Positions 28,758-37,717 are shown, counted from the first letter of the stretch. The stretch: 64,000 nucleotides of DNA from Isosphaera pallida ATCC 43644 (GCF_000186345.1 NC_014962.1:5408965-5472964), one strand, 5' to 3'. Numbers and translations are program-made. Notes: generated by a model from the letters alone, not told the origin.

Positions 28758-28980
28758 CCAACCCCCACGCCGCGTCGGGAACCAAGACGTGCTCTGGTTC
28801 ACGAGGCGTTCGGACTTTATGATGGATCGTGGGGGAATTTGACGCGCGTGGTCGTGTCGCGCAGACTCATCAACACCATCCCCTTCCCGCTATTCATCGG
28901 GATCGCTCAAGGGGTGGGCGATTCAGCACGCGACCGGCGCGAGAATCGATCCACCTCACCAACCACGGGAGAACGAGCCA

Positions 28981-30369
28981 ATGGCGGAGCAACGACCGGG
29001 ATGGACTCGCCGTGGAACCGCGGCCGCGGCGGCGATCACCACGACGATGGTTCTGACCCTGGCAATCGGGTCGTCCTGGGGAACGCCTGGACATGCTCAA
29101 CCCCGACTTCAACCCCAGCCGCCCGACCCTAAAAAAGCGAACGAGTTCGGTGTGGGTGGCCGTCGTGTCATCCCCGGCGGAGGGGGGCCCAACGCGGAGT
29201 TCGTCCCACGGGACGGCGGCGCGATCAACCGCAACCTCGGTGCAGGGGGCAGAGTCCGTTTCAAGGTGGCCGCATTCGACCGCAGCCCCTTGGCCGTCAC
29301 CTACTACCCCTCGCGCCAGGGACCAGGGGCCGCCGTAGTAGTGATGGTCCACGACCTTAACCAAACCGCCCGCGAGTTCGAGACCCCAATCCCCGACCAG
29401 AACAATGTTGGTTTGGCCGAGATACTGCAGAAACAAGGGTACGCCGTCGTTCTCTACGACGCCCGAGGGCAGGGGGGCAGTCGAGGCCCCTTGTTAAAGC
29501 CCGCGGATTTGATCGCCCAAGGCGGTACTCCTGGAGTCGTCCTGCCCGAAGTCGTTCCCGCCCTGGCCGCCGAATACGTCCGTGAAGTCGCCGCCCGACG
29601 CGCTGAGCGCGAAGCCGCCACCGACGGGAAGGCCCAGGCCAAAACCAGACCAAGTGGCAACCGTCGCAAAAGCGCCGATCCCGACGTCGTCAAGCGTCAG
29701 GAGGAACTTGAAGCCGAACGTACCGAGCAACAACGCCGCCGCGACCGCGAATCGGACCTCGTCCGCAAGATCAACGACCTCCAAGCGATCTATTATTTCC
29801 TCATCGACCGGCATAATCGCGGCGAGTTCAATCTGGGCAAGCTGGCGGTGATCGCCACCGGCGACGGGGCCAACCTGGCGGCGGCCTGGGCGGCGACCCC
29901 ACAGGCCGCGGTCGCCGCGCCTCGCCCGTTGTCGGACCTGTCAGCGTTGGTTCTGGTTTCGCCCAAAGAAACGTTGGAATCCCTCCAACTAGCTGATTCG
30001 CTCAAGGTCTTCGCCTCGCGGGTGCCCACCATGATCCTCACCAGCGAGGACCACGCCGAGACTTCCAAAGTGGCACGCGATAACCAAGGAACGGTCGAAC
30101 GCAACCGTCGCGGGGCGATCGCCCTGATTCCCTCCAGCGCGTTGACCGGAGCGCGGTTGATCCGGTTCGAGAAGGGGGTGGTCGAACGTCTGGTCGAATT
30201 CCTCGACGCCACCGTCAAGTTCAAGGTGGAGGACTGGGAGCCGCGGTACAACCTACAGCCGGTGGGGGCCACTCGCGCCGAGGTGGCCGGTCCCGGTGCC
30301 GCCGCCACGCCGCCGCCAGCGGCCCCGGATGCCGAACCAGCCGTTCCTAAGAAAGGGAACAGCCCTTGA
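28981..30369 (+). CDS. Secreted alpha/beta-hydrolase-like protein with unusual nucleophile elbow
   Basis: 462 residues. A signal peptide (RRGTAAAAAITTTMVLTLAI...GHA) leads to a Pro/Gly-rich segment and then a hydrolase fold: AAVVVMVHDLNQTAREFE, a QKQGYAVVLYDARGQGGSRG strand, and KLAVIATGDGANLAAAWA where the Ser nucleophile is expected. The residue in nucleophile position is Asp295, not Ser. Between strands there is a long charged helical insert (~190-265) rich in Arg/Glu/Lys. A later strand is SRVPTMILTSEDHAETS. GGGAGA lies 8 bases before ATG 28981. It is either a dehalogenase/epoxide-hydrolase-style enzyme or a catalytically dead, binding form. Its stop overlaps the next gene's TTG start. 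Confidence 0.65.
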   Translation: MAEQRPGWTRRGTAAAAAITTTMVLTLAIGSSWGTPGHAQPRLQPQPPDPKKANEFGVGGRRVIPGGGGPNAEFVPRDGGAINRNLGAGGRVRFKVAAFDRSPLAVTYYPSRQGPGAAVVVMVHDLNQTAREFETPIPDQNNVGLAEILQKQGYAVVLYDARGQGGSRGPLLKPADLIAQGGTPGVVLPEVVPALAAEYVREVAARRAEREAATDGKAQAKTRPSGNRRKSADPDVVKRQEELEAERTEQQRRRDRESDLVRKINDLQAIYYFLIDRHNRGEFNLGKLAVIATGDGANLAAAWAATPQAAVAAPRPLSDLSALVLVSPKETLESLQLADSLKVFASRVPTMILTSEDHAETSKVARDNQGTVERNRRGAIALIPSSALTGARLIRFEKGVVERLVEFLDATVKFKVEDWEPRYNLQPVGATRAEVAGPGAAATPPPAAPDAEPAVPKKGNSP

Positions 30370-31034
30370 CAACCACTTCCCTGGCTACCGCCGGCTTCGG
30401 CTCACCTGCTGCGTCGGTTCGAACCCGCGGGGTCGTGACGCGGTTCGACCCCAAACGCGGGTTCGGTTTTGTCGTCGTGGAGCGAACCCGGCAGAAGGTG
30501 TTCTTTCATGTCTCCGCGATCCGCTCGGCCGCGGCGCAGAGTCGGAGCCAACCCGCGCCCGGCGTGGTCTTGAGCTTCCAAATCGATGAAACCGACCCGC
30601 GTGGCCCTCGCGCCATCGAGATCACCGTGGAGGACGGCTCCGCTTGGCTAGTCGGGCGCTGGATGCGTCTTGCGGGCGTGTGGGGCGTCCTGGCGGCGTT
30701 AGGGCTGGTTCTGGGTGGCGTGTTGACCGCATGGGTCGGCGTCCGCTTCGGCGTGGTCGAGGCCGTGGCCGTGGGACTGGTGGTTTGGAATGGGTTCACC
30801 GCCAGCTTGTTCGCGTGGGACAAACACCGCTCCGTCCGTGACGGCTGCCGCCTGCCCGAAGCAGCGTTGCTGGGAGCCACCGCCTTGGGTGGCACGCCCG
30901 CGGCGCTTGGAATGATGTCCCTGATCCGTCACAAGACCCGCAAGACCCCGTTCCGGCTAGCGATGTGGTCGATCGTGACCGTTCAGAGCCTGTTGATATT
31001 GGTCTGGCTGAGCCGGTTTCTCCCGACGGGTTGA
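30366..31034 (+). CDS. Cold-shock domain fused to DUF1294 membrane domain
   Basis: 222 residues. Residues ~18-90 form a cold-shock OB fold, with TRGVVTRFDPKRGFGFVVVE (RNP1-like KRGFGFV) and KVFFHVSAI (RNP2-like). After residue ~105 come two hydrophobic helices, then the DUF1294 core AWDKHRSVRDGCRLPEAALL, GGTPAALGMMSLIRHKTRK and a last helix. This CSD-DUF1294 fusion is a known arrangement in many bacteria; the function is not established, presumably nucleic-acid binding at the membrane. Translation starts with TTG 30366, which overlaps the preceding stop codon; AAAGGGAA 8-9 bases upstream supports it. Confidence 0.88.
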   Translation: MTTTSLATAGFGSPAASVRTRGVVTRFDPKRGFGFVVVERTRQKVFFHVSAIRSAAAQSRSQPAPGVVLSFQIDETDPRGPRAIEITVEDGSAWLVGRWMRLAGVWGVLAALGLVLGGVLTAWVGVRFGVVEAVAVGLVVWNGFTASLFAWDKHRSVRDGCRLPEAALLGATALGGTPAALGMMSLIRHKTRKTPFRLAMWSIVTVQSLLILVWLSRFLPTG

Positions 31035-31527
31035 GAAGACAACCACCACGCCCTGTCTCCCAACCCCAACCAACGCGGTTCCTCCTTATGGTTGCGGAGG
31101 AGTTTGAATCGAACCTCGTTAGAGTGAACGTTTGTGTGAGTAGAATCCTGGATTGGACTTTCCGAGAGGGAAGCGGTTTCCTATAATCAGCAAACGCCCT
31201 TTTCTCAGATTCAACTGGTCGGTTGGATCAATGCCGGTCGTTTTGGTACTCGGCCAGGTGCCACTCCATTCCGTCGCCGGGCTTTGACCTCGAACGAACC
31301 CAACCCGCCGTGAACGCTAGGTCGGGTTCGTTCAAGCGTGGGCTAAGTTGCCGTGTTGGCGGGCTGATCTGGTTGTGGCCTCGTCGTCCAGTCCCTCGAA
31401 GTCAAGCGCGGGTGTCAAAACGAGCGTCGCAGCGCGGCGTCGAACAAAGTTCTGAACGCCTGGGCTCCGCGTCGATGAAGTAAGGATCGTCCTCTCCCCC
31501 TTCCAATGGTTGCGTGGAGGTTTCGTC
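31035..31527 (+). other. intergenic region before the acyl-CoA dehydrogenase
   Basis: 493 bases without a supportable gene. A perfect TATAAT at 31182-31187 is preceded at 17 bases by a poor -35 (TTTCCG), so a promoter for the acyl-CoA dehydrogenase about 340 bases downstream is possible but weak. GGAGG at 31516-31520 serves the dehydrogenase start. Confidence 0.35.
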
Positions 31528-33489
31528 ATGTCCACCGCCGCTCCCGAACGTGGCCGGGCCGCGCTCGATTCGCCGCCATCGCCCGAACCGGGCCGGGTAC
31601 CCGGTTCGCCGAAGGATCGTGGTCCGGGAACCTCCGCTGCGCCCACGGCCGAGGAACTCAACGCCAAGCAGATTGCCCAGGCGGAGGAGTTGCTGTTTTC
31701 GGGTCCGCCCAAACATGGATTCGTCAAGGCGTTGTATCAGGGCCGGTTCCGGGCCGAGGCGATCTTTCCCTACCCCGAAGAGCCGCCCGCAGCCCGCGCC
31801 GCGGCCGATCAGGCAGTGGACGAGGTCCGACGTTTCCTGGAGGAGCATGTGGATCCTGCCCGGATCGATCGCGAGGCCGACATTCCCCGCTCGGTGATCG
31901 AAGGTCTGGGCCGAGTGGGGGTGCTGGGCATGACCGCGCCAGTCGAAGTGGGCGGGCGGGGTCTGAGCCAGTCGGGCTATTGCCGGGTCATGGAGGTCAT
32001 CGGCGGCCACTGTGCCAGCACCTCGGTGTTCGTCAACGCCCACCACTCGATCGGCATCCGCGCGTTGCTGCTGTTTGGCACCGAGGAGCAGAAAAGCCGC
32101 TGGCTACCCGGCCTCGTCCGAGGCGAGAAGCTGGCCGCTTTCGCCCTGACCGAGCCGGAGGCCGGCTCCGACGCGGGCAACGTCCAAACCACGGCCGAAC
32201 CGATTCAGACCGAGGAGGGACCGGCCTATCAACTCAATGGCCAAAAGCGGTACATCACCAACGGCGGGATTGCCGATGTGCTGACCGTCATGGCCCGCAC
32301 CCCCGACCCCAAGGGCGGTGAGTCCAAAATCACCGCCTTCCTGGTCACGCCCGATCTGCCGGGGTTTCGCGTGCTGGAGGAACGCAAACCCAAGTGCGGC
32401 ATCCGCGGCACCGCCACCGGCGCGCTGGCCTTCAACGAGATGATCGTGCCCGCCTCCAACGTGTTGGGACCGGTAGGCAAAGGGCTGCGGGTCGCTCTGA
32501 CCGTGTTGGACTTCGGCCGGACCACCTTTGGCGCGTGTTGCACCGGGGTCGCCAAGGTCTGTCTCAAGGCGGCGGTCCGCCATGCCTCGACCCGTCGTCA
32601 GTTCGGCAAGACCCTCGGCTCGTTCGAGCTGGTCAAGAAGAAAATCGCCTTCATCGCCGCCCACACCTATGCGATGGAGGCCACCACCCGCCACGCCGCC
32701 GCGCTGATCGACTCCGGGGCCGAGGACTACATGCTCGAAACCGGCATCCTCAAGGTCTTCGCCACCGAGGTGCTTTGGGACATTGTCTACGAGACCCTGC
32801 AAATCCACGGCGGCCAAGGTTACTTCAACGACGAGCCGTATGAACGGATGATGCGCGACGCGCGGATCAACACCATCGGCGAAGGTGCCAACGAGGTTCT
32901 CAAGGGCTACCTGATCGCCCTGGCCGGGATGCGTGATCTGGGCAAGGAGTTCGAGGCCGTCTTCCGCGACTTCACCAGCGGCTCGTCTAAGTTCTTCGGC
33001 GGCCTGTGGGGCCTGACCAAGAACCAAGCGCGTCTGACCATCCAAACCCCCCACGTACCGGTCACCCGGGTCGAACTGCTGCCATTCGCCAAGCAACTGG
33101 CCAAGCGGGTCAAACGGTTCGGCTGGGCGGTCCAGAAAACCATCGTCACCGCCGGCGGCCCGCTGACCGACCTGCCCGGCGTGGTTAAGTTCGGCAAGGC
33201 CGCTGAAAAGGCGATGCTCGGCCATATGGGCAAACTCATGGATCGGCAAATGATCCAGGAACGGATCGCCGACGCCGTGATCGCGCTTTACACTGCCTCC
33301 TGCGTGCTGTCGCGATTGGATCACGAACTCAACCGCGGCGACCTGACCCCGCTCAACCGCAAAGCGGGCGAACTGTTCCTGCGGATGAGCTTCCGCAAGT
33401 TCGACCGCTGCCTGGACGGACTCAAATCCAACGACGATCCCCACGTTGTTGAAGTGGCCGACCTCGCCCTGGCCCAATTCCAAGCGTGA
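31528..33489 (+). CDS. Acyl-CoA dehydrogenase, long C-terminal (VLCAD/ACAD9-like) type
   Basis: 653 residues, longer than the ~380 of short-chain enzymes and like the very-long-chain group with an extra helical C-terminus. It has the FAD/substrate segments FALTEPEAGSDAG and YITNGGIADVLTVMARTP, then FGRTTFGACCTGVAK, STRRQFGKTLGSFELVKKK and YETLQIHGGQGYFNDEPYER. The catalytic base is likely Glu in TIGEGANEVLKGY, the position used by VLCAD. It catalyses alpha,beta-dehydrogenation of acyl-CoA in beta-oxidation, with electrons passing to ETF or a membrane acceptor. GGAGG 7 bases before ATG 31528 fixes the start. No other beta-oxidation gene is adjacent. Confidence 0.93.
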   Translation: MSTAAPERGRAALDSPPSPEPGRVPGSPKDRGPGTSAAPTAEELNAKQIAQAEELLFSGPPKHGFVKALYQGRFRAEAIFPYPEEPPAARAAADQAVDEVRRFLEEHVDPARIDREADIPRSVIEGLGRVGVLGMTAPVEVGGRGLSQSGYCRVMEVIGGHCASTSVFVNAHHSIGIRALLLFGTEEQKSRWLPGLVRGEKLAAFALTEPEAGSDAGNVQTTAEPIQTEEGPAYQLNGQKRYITNGGIADVLTVMARTPDPKGGESKITAFLVTPDLPGFRVLEERKPKCGIRGTATGALAFNEMIVPASNVLGPVGKGLRVALTVLDFGRTTFGACCTGVAKVCLKAAVRHASTRRQFGKTLGSFELVKKKIAFIAAHTYAMEATTRHAAALIDSGAEDYMLETGILKVFATEVLWDIVYETLQIHGGQGYFNDEPYERMMRDARINTIGEGANEVLKGYLIALAGMRDLGKEFEAVFRDFTSGSSKFFGGLWGLTKNQARLTIQTPHVPVTRVELLPFAKQLAKRVKRFGWAVQKTIVTAGGPLTDLPGVVKFGKAAEKAMLGHMGKLMDRQMIQERIADAVIALYTASCVLSRLDHELNRGDLTPLNRKAGELFLRMSFRKFDRCLDGLKSNDDPHVVEVADLALAQFQA

Positions 33490-33832
33490 GGCAACCCGTC
33501 GCGTCCATCCGAACATCCCCATCAAGCTAACCGGTCGGAATCAGCACTCCTCATGCCATCCCTCCTCGGCGACGCGCTACGGCCAACCCGCCCGACCCGC
33601 CGCCGACGGGATGGTGACGACCCCCGAAGAAAACCGCGTCGGTTGGCTGAATCCCACCCGCGTGTAACGAAACCATCTCGACATTCCCGATCTACCGACC
33701 TAAGATTTCTGAAGAAACGGCGAAGAACTGGGAGGCCAATCATCACGTGATTCCATGATGGCTGGTTGGAGGCCCCAAAGCCGATTCGATTGCTTCCATC
33801 CGTTTTTCTCTTCCCGCGACGAGGGGTTCGCC
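33490..33832 (+). other. intergenic region after the acyl-CoA dehydrogenase
   Basis: 343 bases with no gene I can support. A short palindrome TCACGTGA sits near 33744-33751. No U-tract terminator follows the dehydrogenase stop. Confidence 0.4.
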
Positions 33833-33979
33833 ATGTCCCGCGCCGTCCGTGATGCGATCCGATTCGTGCGGGACGTCCTCGATGCCGCGCGTCAGACCGC
33901 CGGTGGCCGTCCTGCCCCCGCGCCGATCCCGATTCCGATTCCGAGCAGTTCGCCCGCCCGCAGCAGTCGTCGCCGTTGA
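33833..33979 (+). CDS. Small basic hypothetical protein (48 aa)
   Basis: ATG 33833 is preceded by GAGGGG with a 6-base spacer, a good ribosome site. The product starts with an amphipathic helix (MSRAVRDAIRFVRDVLDAAR) and ends in a Pro/Ile repeat (PAPIPIPIPSSS) and a basic tail (RSSRRR). No family is recognised. A strong intrinsic terminator lies ~120 bases downstream on the same strand, supporting expression as a small independent unit. Nothing suggests a transmembrane segment. Confidence 0.5.
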   Translation: MSRAVRDAIRFVRDVLDAARQTAGGRPAPAPIPIPIPSSSPARSSRRR

Positions 33980-34102
33980 GCAAACGGCAATCAAGCACGG
34001 TTCGGTCCACCTAAACCTAAAAATGGAGGGGATCACGTCGGTCAACACCCTTAGGTCAAGACAACCCCCTCTTCTCCTCCCAAACCGACCACCAAATCCC
34101 AA

Positions 34103-34141
34103 ACTGGCTCGACCGCCCCACTCGGTCGAGCCAGTTTTTTT
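34103..34141 (+). terminator. Intrinsic terminator (13-bp stem, 7-base loop, T tract)
   Basis: ACTGGCTCGACCG (34103-34115) pairs perfectly with CGGTCGAGCCAGT (34123-34135), followed by seven T. It closes the small-protein unit and insulates the promoter that begins 9 bases further on. Confidence 0.92.
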
Positions 34142-34149
34142 CCGCACCC

Positions 34150-34179
34150 TTGACGCCACTCGTCGCAACCGGGTATGAT
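34150..34179 (+). promoter_or_regulatory. Sigma70-like promoter of the DUF1559 operon
   Basis: TTGACG (34150-34155), 18-base spacer, TATGAT (34174-34179). The predicted transcription start falls at about 34186, inside the palindrome that follows. ATG of the prepilin-like gene is ~100 bases downstream. Confidence 0.7.
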
Positions 34180-34182
34180 TGG

Positions 34183-34215
34183 TTTTGTTGAGACTGAGAC
34201 TCAGTGTCAACAAAA
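34183..34215 (+). promoter_or_regulatory. Nested palindrome over the start site; Fur-type operator candidate
   Basis: The outer arms are TTTTGTTGA (34183-34191) and TCAACAAAA (34207-34215), a perfect 9-base inverted repeat. Inside, TGAGACTGAGACTCA (34189-34203) is a 7-1-7 inverted repeat with one mismatched pair, the geometry of Fur-family operators, and contains CTGAGACTCAG (34194-34204). It begins 3 bases after the -10 box, so a bound repressor would block initiation. The Fur assignment is inference from geometry and from the downstream DUF4198 gene; another dimeric repressor could use it. Confidence 0.5.
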
Positions 34216-34284
34216 GAATGAGAGAAGCGAATCGGGTCTGGTCCGCCCGAGGCGTTGTGAGCAACCAGACGGACATCCACGACG

Positions 34285-35415
34285 ATGACGAGGGAAATGA
34301 GCGTGGTCTCAAGTGGGGACCGGGTCGCCGTGCCCGAGGGGAAGAAGGTTGGGCGCGACGGTTTCACGCTGATCGAGTTGTTGGTGGTCATCGCCATCAT
34401 CGCGGTGTTGATCGCGTTGTTGCTGCCGGCGGTGCAATCGGCCCGCGAGGCAGCGCGACGGGCGCAATGTGTGAACAATCTCAAACAGCTGGGCCTAGCG
34501 CTGCACAACTACGAATCAACCCACAGCGCGTTGCCGCCGGCGGCGCAGGGTGGGTTCGGCTCGGTGTATCTGAACTACACTGGGTTCCACTTCATCCTGC
34601 CTTACATCGAGCAAGGCACGACCTACAACGTGTTCAACCTGAGCCTCAATTTGGTGGGTCCGGTTCCGTATTTCGGTTGGGCGCATCCGGGCAACACCAC
34701 GGGGTTTGCGACTCAGACGAGCCTGTTTTTGTGTCCCTCTAATCGGGCGATGGGCGAGGTGGGTTCATCGTTCACCTTTGGGGCGATCAATTGGGCGGTG
34801 AGTCGGGCGGCAGTGACGGACTACGTGTTCAACGGCGGGGCCTCCCGATTCGTAACGCGGGGGTTCGCCGAGCCGGAGCGGGCCGGTCCCTTCGGATTCG
34901 ACACCGCGACCCGCTGGGCGGAATTCCGCGACGGTACGAGTCAAACGATGTTGATGGGCGAGGCGGCCGGTGGCAACGCCCGCAACCGTTTCCGCGCCGT
35001 GGGGGTGGGAACCAACCGGGTTTGTGTGCCGATGAGCGAGCCGTACCCCGGCACTCGTCCCACCGCGTTCTATGACAATGTGATGTTCATGGCATTTGGC
35101 CGTCCCCGCAACTGGGATCCGGGCCGCGTCATTATCGGCGGCATCATGGCCCGCACGGTCGATCAGGGCGGCTTTCCCTATCGGCTCAACGACTGCGGCT
35201 CCGAGTCGTTCACCGATCTGTGGTCGCCAATCGCGCTCCCTCCGCCAGCGTTGGGCCAGACGCTGCCCAACTTCCGCAGTGCCCACCCCGGCATCATGAA
35301 CGCATTGATGGGCGACGGCGGCGTGCGGGTCATCAAAGAGACCATCAATCCGTTGGTCTATCAGGCCATTTCGACGATGGCCGGCAACGAGGTGATCTCC
35401 GCCGACGCTCTTTGA
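34285..35415 (+). CDS. DUF1559-domain prepilin-like protein
   Basis: 376 residues. A type IV prepilin N-terminus, [20 protein letters not shown] (cleavage after Gly, Glu at +5), is followed by [20 protein letters not shown] and the planctomycete DUF1559 body with [28 protein letters not shown] and the C-terminal [19 protein letters not shown] (H-X9-DG region). Such proteins exist in dozens of copies per planctomycete genome; they are thought to be exported, pseudopilin-like surface proteins. The start is ATG 34285 or 34297; the second has GAGGGAA right before it. It is the first gene after the promoter and palindrome at 34150-34215 and precedes a small lipoprotein. Confidence 0.93.
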   Translation: MTREMSVVSSGDRVAVPEGKKVGRDGFTLIELLVVIAIIAVLIALLLPAVQSAREAARRAQCVNNLKQLGLALHNYESTHSALPPAAQGGFGSVYLNYTGFHFILPYIEQGTTYNVFNLSLNLVGPVPYFGWAHPGNTTGFATQTSLFLCPSNRAMGEVGSSFTFGAINWAVSRAAVTDYVFNGGASRFVTRGFAEPERAGPFGFDTATRWAEFRDGTSQTMLMGEAAGGNARNRFRAVGVGTNRVCVPMSEPYPGTRPTAFYDNVMFMAFGRPRNWDPGRVIIGGIMARTVDQGGFPYRLNDCGSESFTDLWSPIALPPPALGQTLPNFRSAHPGIMNALMGDGGVRVIKETINPLVYQAISTMAGNEVISADAL

Positions 35416-35538
35416 GCTGACCACCAGGGGCTTCGATGTCCACCGGCTTGATCTGATGAGCGCCTTCCGCCCAAACTTCCATCAATGCGCGCATGCGTTG
35501 AGTTTCTCATTGAGAGTCCATCATAAGAGGTTTATTTG

Positions 35539-35763
35539 ATGAAGAGACGCGGTTTCAACACGCCCGCGGTCCTGGCCTGGGCGTTCGTCGTGGGGGTGAC
35601 GGGCTGTAGTCGGGCCAGCCCCCCCACGACCCTCTCGCCGATGGCCGACCACGACCCCGACCGTTACCAGCGCGCGCTGGCCGAGGATCAGGCCCACAAG
35701 CAGGCGTTGGCCGAGGCCGAGGCCAAGCGGTTCCGGGGGCGTGCCCCCGATCTCCCCGAGTGA
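35539..35763 (+). CDS. Small lipoprotein (74 aa)
   Basis: Basic start MKRRGF, a hydrophobic segment (AVLAWAFVVGVTG) and a lipobox VTGC, giving a mature peptide of ~52 residues that is highly charged and probably helical (RYQRALAEDQAHKQALAEAE). AAGAGG lies 8 bases before ATG 35539. It sits 123 bp after the DUF1559 gene and 105 bp before the DUF4198-kelch gene on the same strand. No family is recognised. The conserved habit of placing a short lipoprotein after DUF1559 in planctomycetes suggests one operon. Confidence 0.75.
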   Translation: MKRRGFNTPAVLAWAFVVGVTGCSRASPPTTLSPMADHDPDRYQRALAEDQAHKQALAEAEAKRFRGRAPDLPE

Positions 35764-35868
35764 GCTGACCCTTGCGTTTGACTCTGATTGACAACGCGAC
35801 CCCTCCGGTCGCTCCGACCGATTTCCCCTTGCATCGCACGACATCCTTGGTATCGGAGTTTCCGACTC

Positions 35869-37551
35869 ATGTTTGCTCGAAGGATTCTCGCCACCTCGAC
35901 GCTGGTGTTCCTCTTGACGGGCCTCGGCGCGTTTCCGGCCTCGGCCCACTTCCTCTGGATCACCTACGAGGCGTCGTCCGACCCCTCCAAACCCGCGACC
36001 ATCCACGCCTTCCTCAGCGAGACCTCCGCACCCGATCTGCCGGAGTTCAAAAAATATGTTCGCAACGCCCGTCTGACGGTGCGGGACCGTCCCGTGGTCC
36101 TGTCCGAGGGTGAAGAGACATGGATCGCCTCATGGTCGGGAGCTGCGCCGGCGGTAATCGACGGCGAATGCGACCTGGGCGTAATGACCCGCGGCAAGGA
36201 AAACGGGCCGATTCGGCTCTTCTACACCGCCCGCGCCCAAACCGTGCCCCTCAAGGAGGACGCCGAGGAAAAGGCGACCGGCTTGCGGGTGGCGTTGGTT
36301 AAGTCCGACGGTGGACCAGCGGTCGCCCGGGTTTGGTTCAACGGCAAACCCGCGGCCAAGGCCGAGGTCAAGGTGCTGCACAACGACGGCGACGTGTGCG
36401 AATTGGTCACTGACGACGAGGGACGCGTGACGGTGGAGAATCTCGACCAGGGGAACATCGCTTTGCTGGTCAAGTGGCCTGATGGCCAAGCCGGTGAACT
36501 CGACGGCAAGGCGTTCCAGGAGACCCGTCATTACGCCACCCTGACCGTCTTCCCCGCAACGGACGCGACCAACCCCGACGCCACCGCCAAGGCGCTGGCC
36601 ACCCTGCCCGAACCGACTAACAGCTTCGGCGCGGCTACCCTTGACGGGTTTCTCTATGTGTATGGTGGTCATATCGACCGTACTCATTACTATCACAGAG
36701 GAACGACCACCAACGGATTTTACCGGTTCAACCTCAAGGGAGGGACGGCTTGGGAAACATTGCCCTCGCCCGAGGGACCGGGGTTGCAAGGGGTGGCGCT
36801 GGTGAGCGACGGCCGGTACCTTTATCGGGTAGGCGGCATGTCGGCGCACAATGAGAAAGGAATGCCCCAGGATTTGCGGTCAGTAGCCGATGTGCTGCGG
36901 TTTGATCCGACCACCCGGACCTGGACCGCGTTGACCCCGATGCCTGAACCTCGTTCGACCCACGACGCGGTGGTGGCCGATGGGTTTCTTTATGTGGTCG
37001 GAGGGTGGACCATGCCGGGTGGCGACTCCACCGCCGCCGAGTTCGTCCAAACCGCCCTGCGGCTCAAGCTCGACGATCCTGGGAACCCATGGGAGAGTCT
37101 GGGCGAGCAACCGTTCCGGCGTCGCGCCCTGGCGGCCGCGTCGCTTGAGGGTTCGATTTATGTGATTGGTGGTTTGAACGAGGATATGGAAGTCGAGCGC
37201 CGGGTGGATCGCTACGACGTGGCGACTGGTGTTTGGTCGCAGGTGGCCGACCTGCCCGGCAGCAAGCTCGAAGGCTTCGCCCCCTCGGCCTTTGCCGTCC
37301 AAGGACGGTTGTACGTCGTGGGCCGCGACGGCGTGATGGTTCGGCTCTCCAAAGACGGTTCGACCTGGGAGGCGGTCGGCTCGCTTCGCACCCCGCGTAT
37401 CACACATCGCCTGGTCCCAACCGGGTTGAATCCGGCCGGATTGTTGGTCGTGGGCGGAACCGTCAACAGTCGCCCCTGCGATTCAGTCGAGTTGTTGCCC
37501 TTGCCGGTCGAGCCGTCGCCCGCCACCGTCGCGGCCAACCCCGCAGATTGA
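35869..37551 (+). CDS. Secreted DUF4198-kelch fusion protein
   Basis: 560 residues. A signal peptide (RRILATSTLVFLLTGLGAFP) ends ASA, so the mature chain begins with His27 (HFLWITYE), as in DUF4198/NikM-type metal-uptake proteins where an N-terminal His can bind metal. Residues ~27-230 read as DUF4198, with an internal GGPAVARVWFNGKPAAKAEV beta-sandwich and a GRVTVENL turn. From ~255 to the end there are about five kelch-type blades, e.g. DGFLYVYGG, MPEPRSTHDAVVADGFLYVV and GSIYVIGGLNED, forming a beta-propeller. GGAG lies 10 bases upstream of ATG 35869; the earlier in-frame codons belong to the intergenic gap. Probable role: extracellular metal binding in a repressor-controlled operon; inferred. 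Confidence 0.8.
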   Translation: MFARRILATSTLVFLLTGLGAFPASAHFLWITYEASSDPSKPATIHAFLSETSAPDLPEFKKYVRNARLTVRDRPVVLSEGEETWIASWSGAAPAVIDGECDLGVMTRGKENGPIRLFYTARAQTVPLKEDAEEKATGLRVALVKSDGGPAVARVWFNGKPAAKAEVKVLHNDGDVCELVTDDEGRVTVENLDQGNIALLVKWPDGQAGELDGKAFQETRHYATLTVFPATDATNPDATAKALATLPEPTNSFGAATLDGFLYVYGGHIDRTHYYHRGTTTNGFYRFNLKGGTAWETLPSPEGPGLQGVALVSDGRYLYRVGGMSAHNEKGMPQDLRSVADVLRFDPTTRTWTALTPMPEPRSTHDAVVADGFLYVVGGWTMPGGDSTAAEFVQTALRLKLDDPGNPWESLGEQPFRRRALAAASLEGSIYVIGGLNEDMEVERRVDRYDVATGVWSQVADLPGSKLEGFAPSAFAVQGRLYVVGRDGVMVRLSKDGSTWEAVGSLRTPRITHRLVPTGLNPAGLLVVGGTVNSRPCDSVELLPLPVEPSPATVAANPAD

Positions 37552-37630
37552 GGTCCACGCCTTGATCGTTCATAGAGCAGAGCATAGAGAGGGCCAAGAA
37601 CGCGGATTGGAACCCACGTCGAGACCGCCG

Positions 37631-37703
37631 CGACACAATGAGCGGGTCGGCGATCCTCACCCGGGTTGGTGGTGAAGGTCGCCGACCCGTCGGGTTTGTG
37701 TCG
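37631..37703. terminator. Long hairpin between convergent genes (likely bidirectional terminator)
   Basis: Outer arms CGACACAA (37631-37638) and TTGTGTCG (37696-37703) enclose inner arms GGGTCGGCGA (37644-37653) and TCGCCGACCC (37679-37688), with a further short CTCACC/GGTGGTG pairing toward the tip. It lies 80 bases after the kelch stop and 15 bases from the end of the convergent protease gene. No T tract is present. Confidence 0.65.
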
Positions 37704-37717
37704 AGCGCGTTTTGAGA

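Noticed and set aside
31182..31187. Perfect TATAAT before the acyl-CoA dehydrogenase
   Set aside because: The -35 element at the right spacing is poor and the gene starts 340 bases away, so it is only mentioned under the gap.
32104..33525. 473-codon minus-strand frame opposite the acyl-CoA dehydrogenase
   Set aside because: Shadow frame caused by high GC3 of the real gene; no start signal and no protein-like order.
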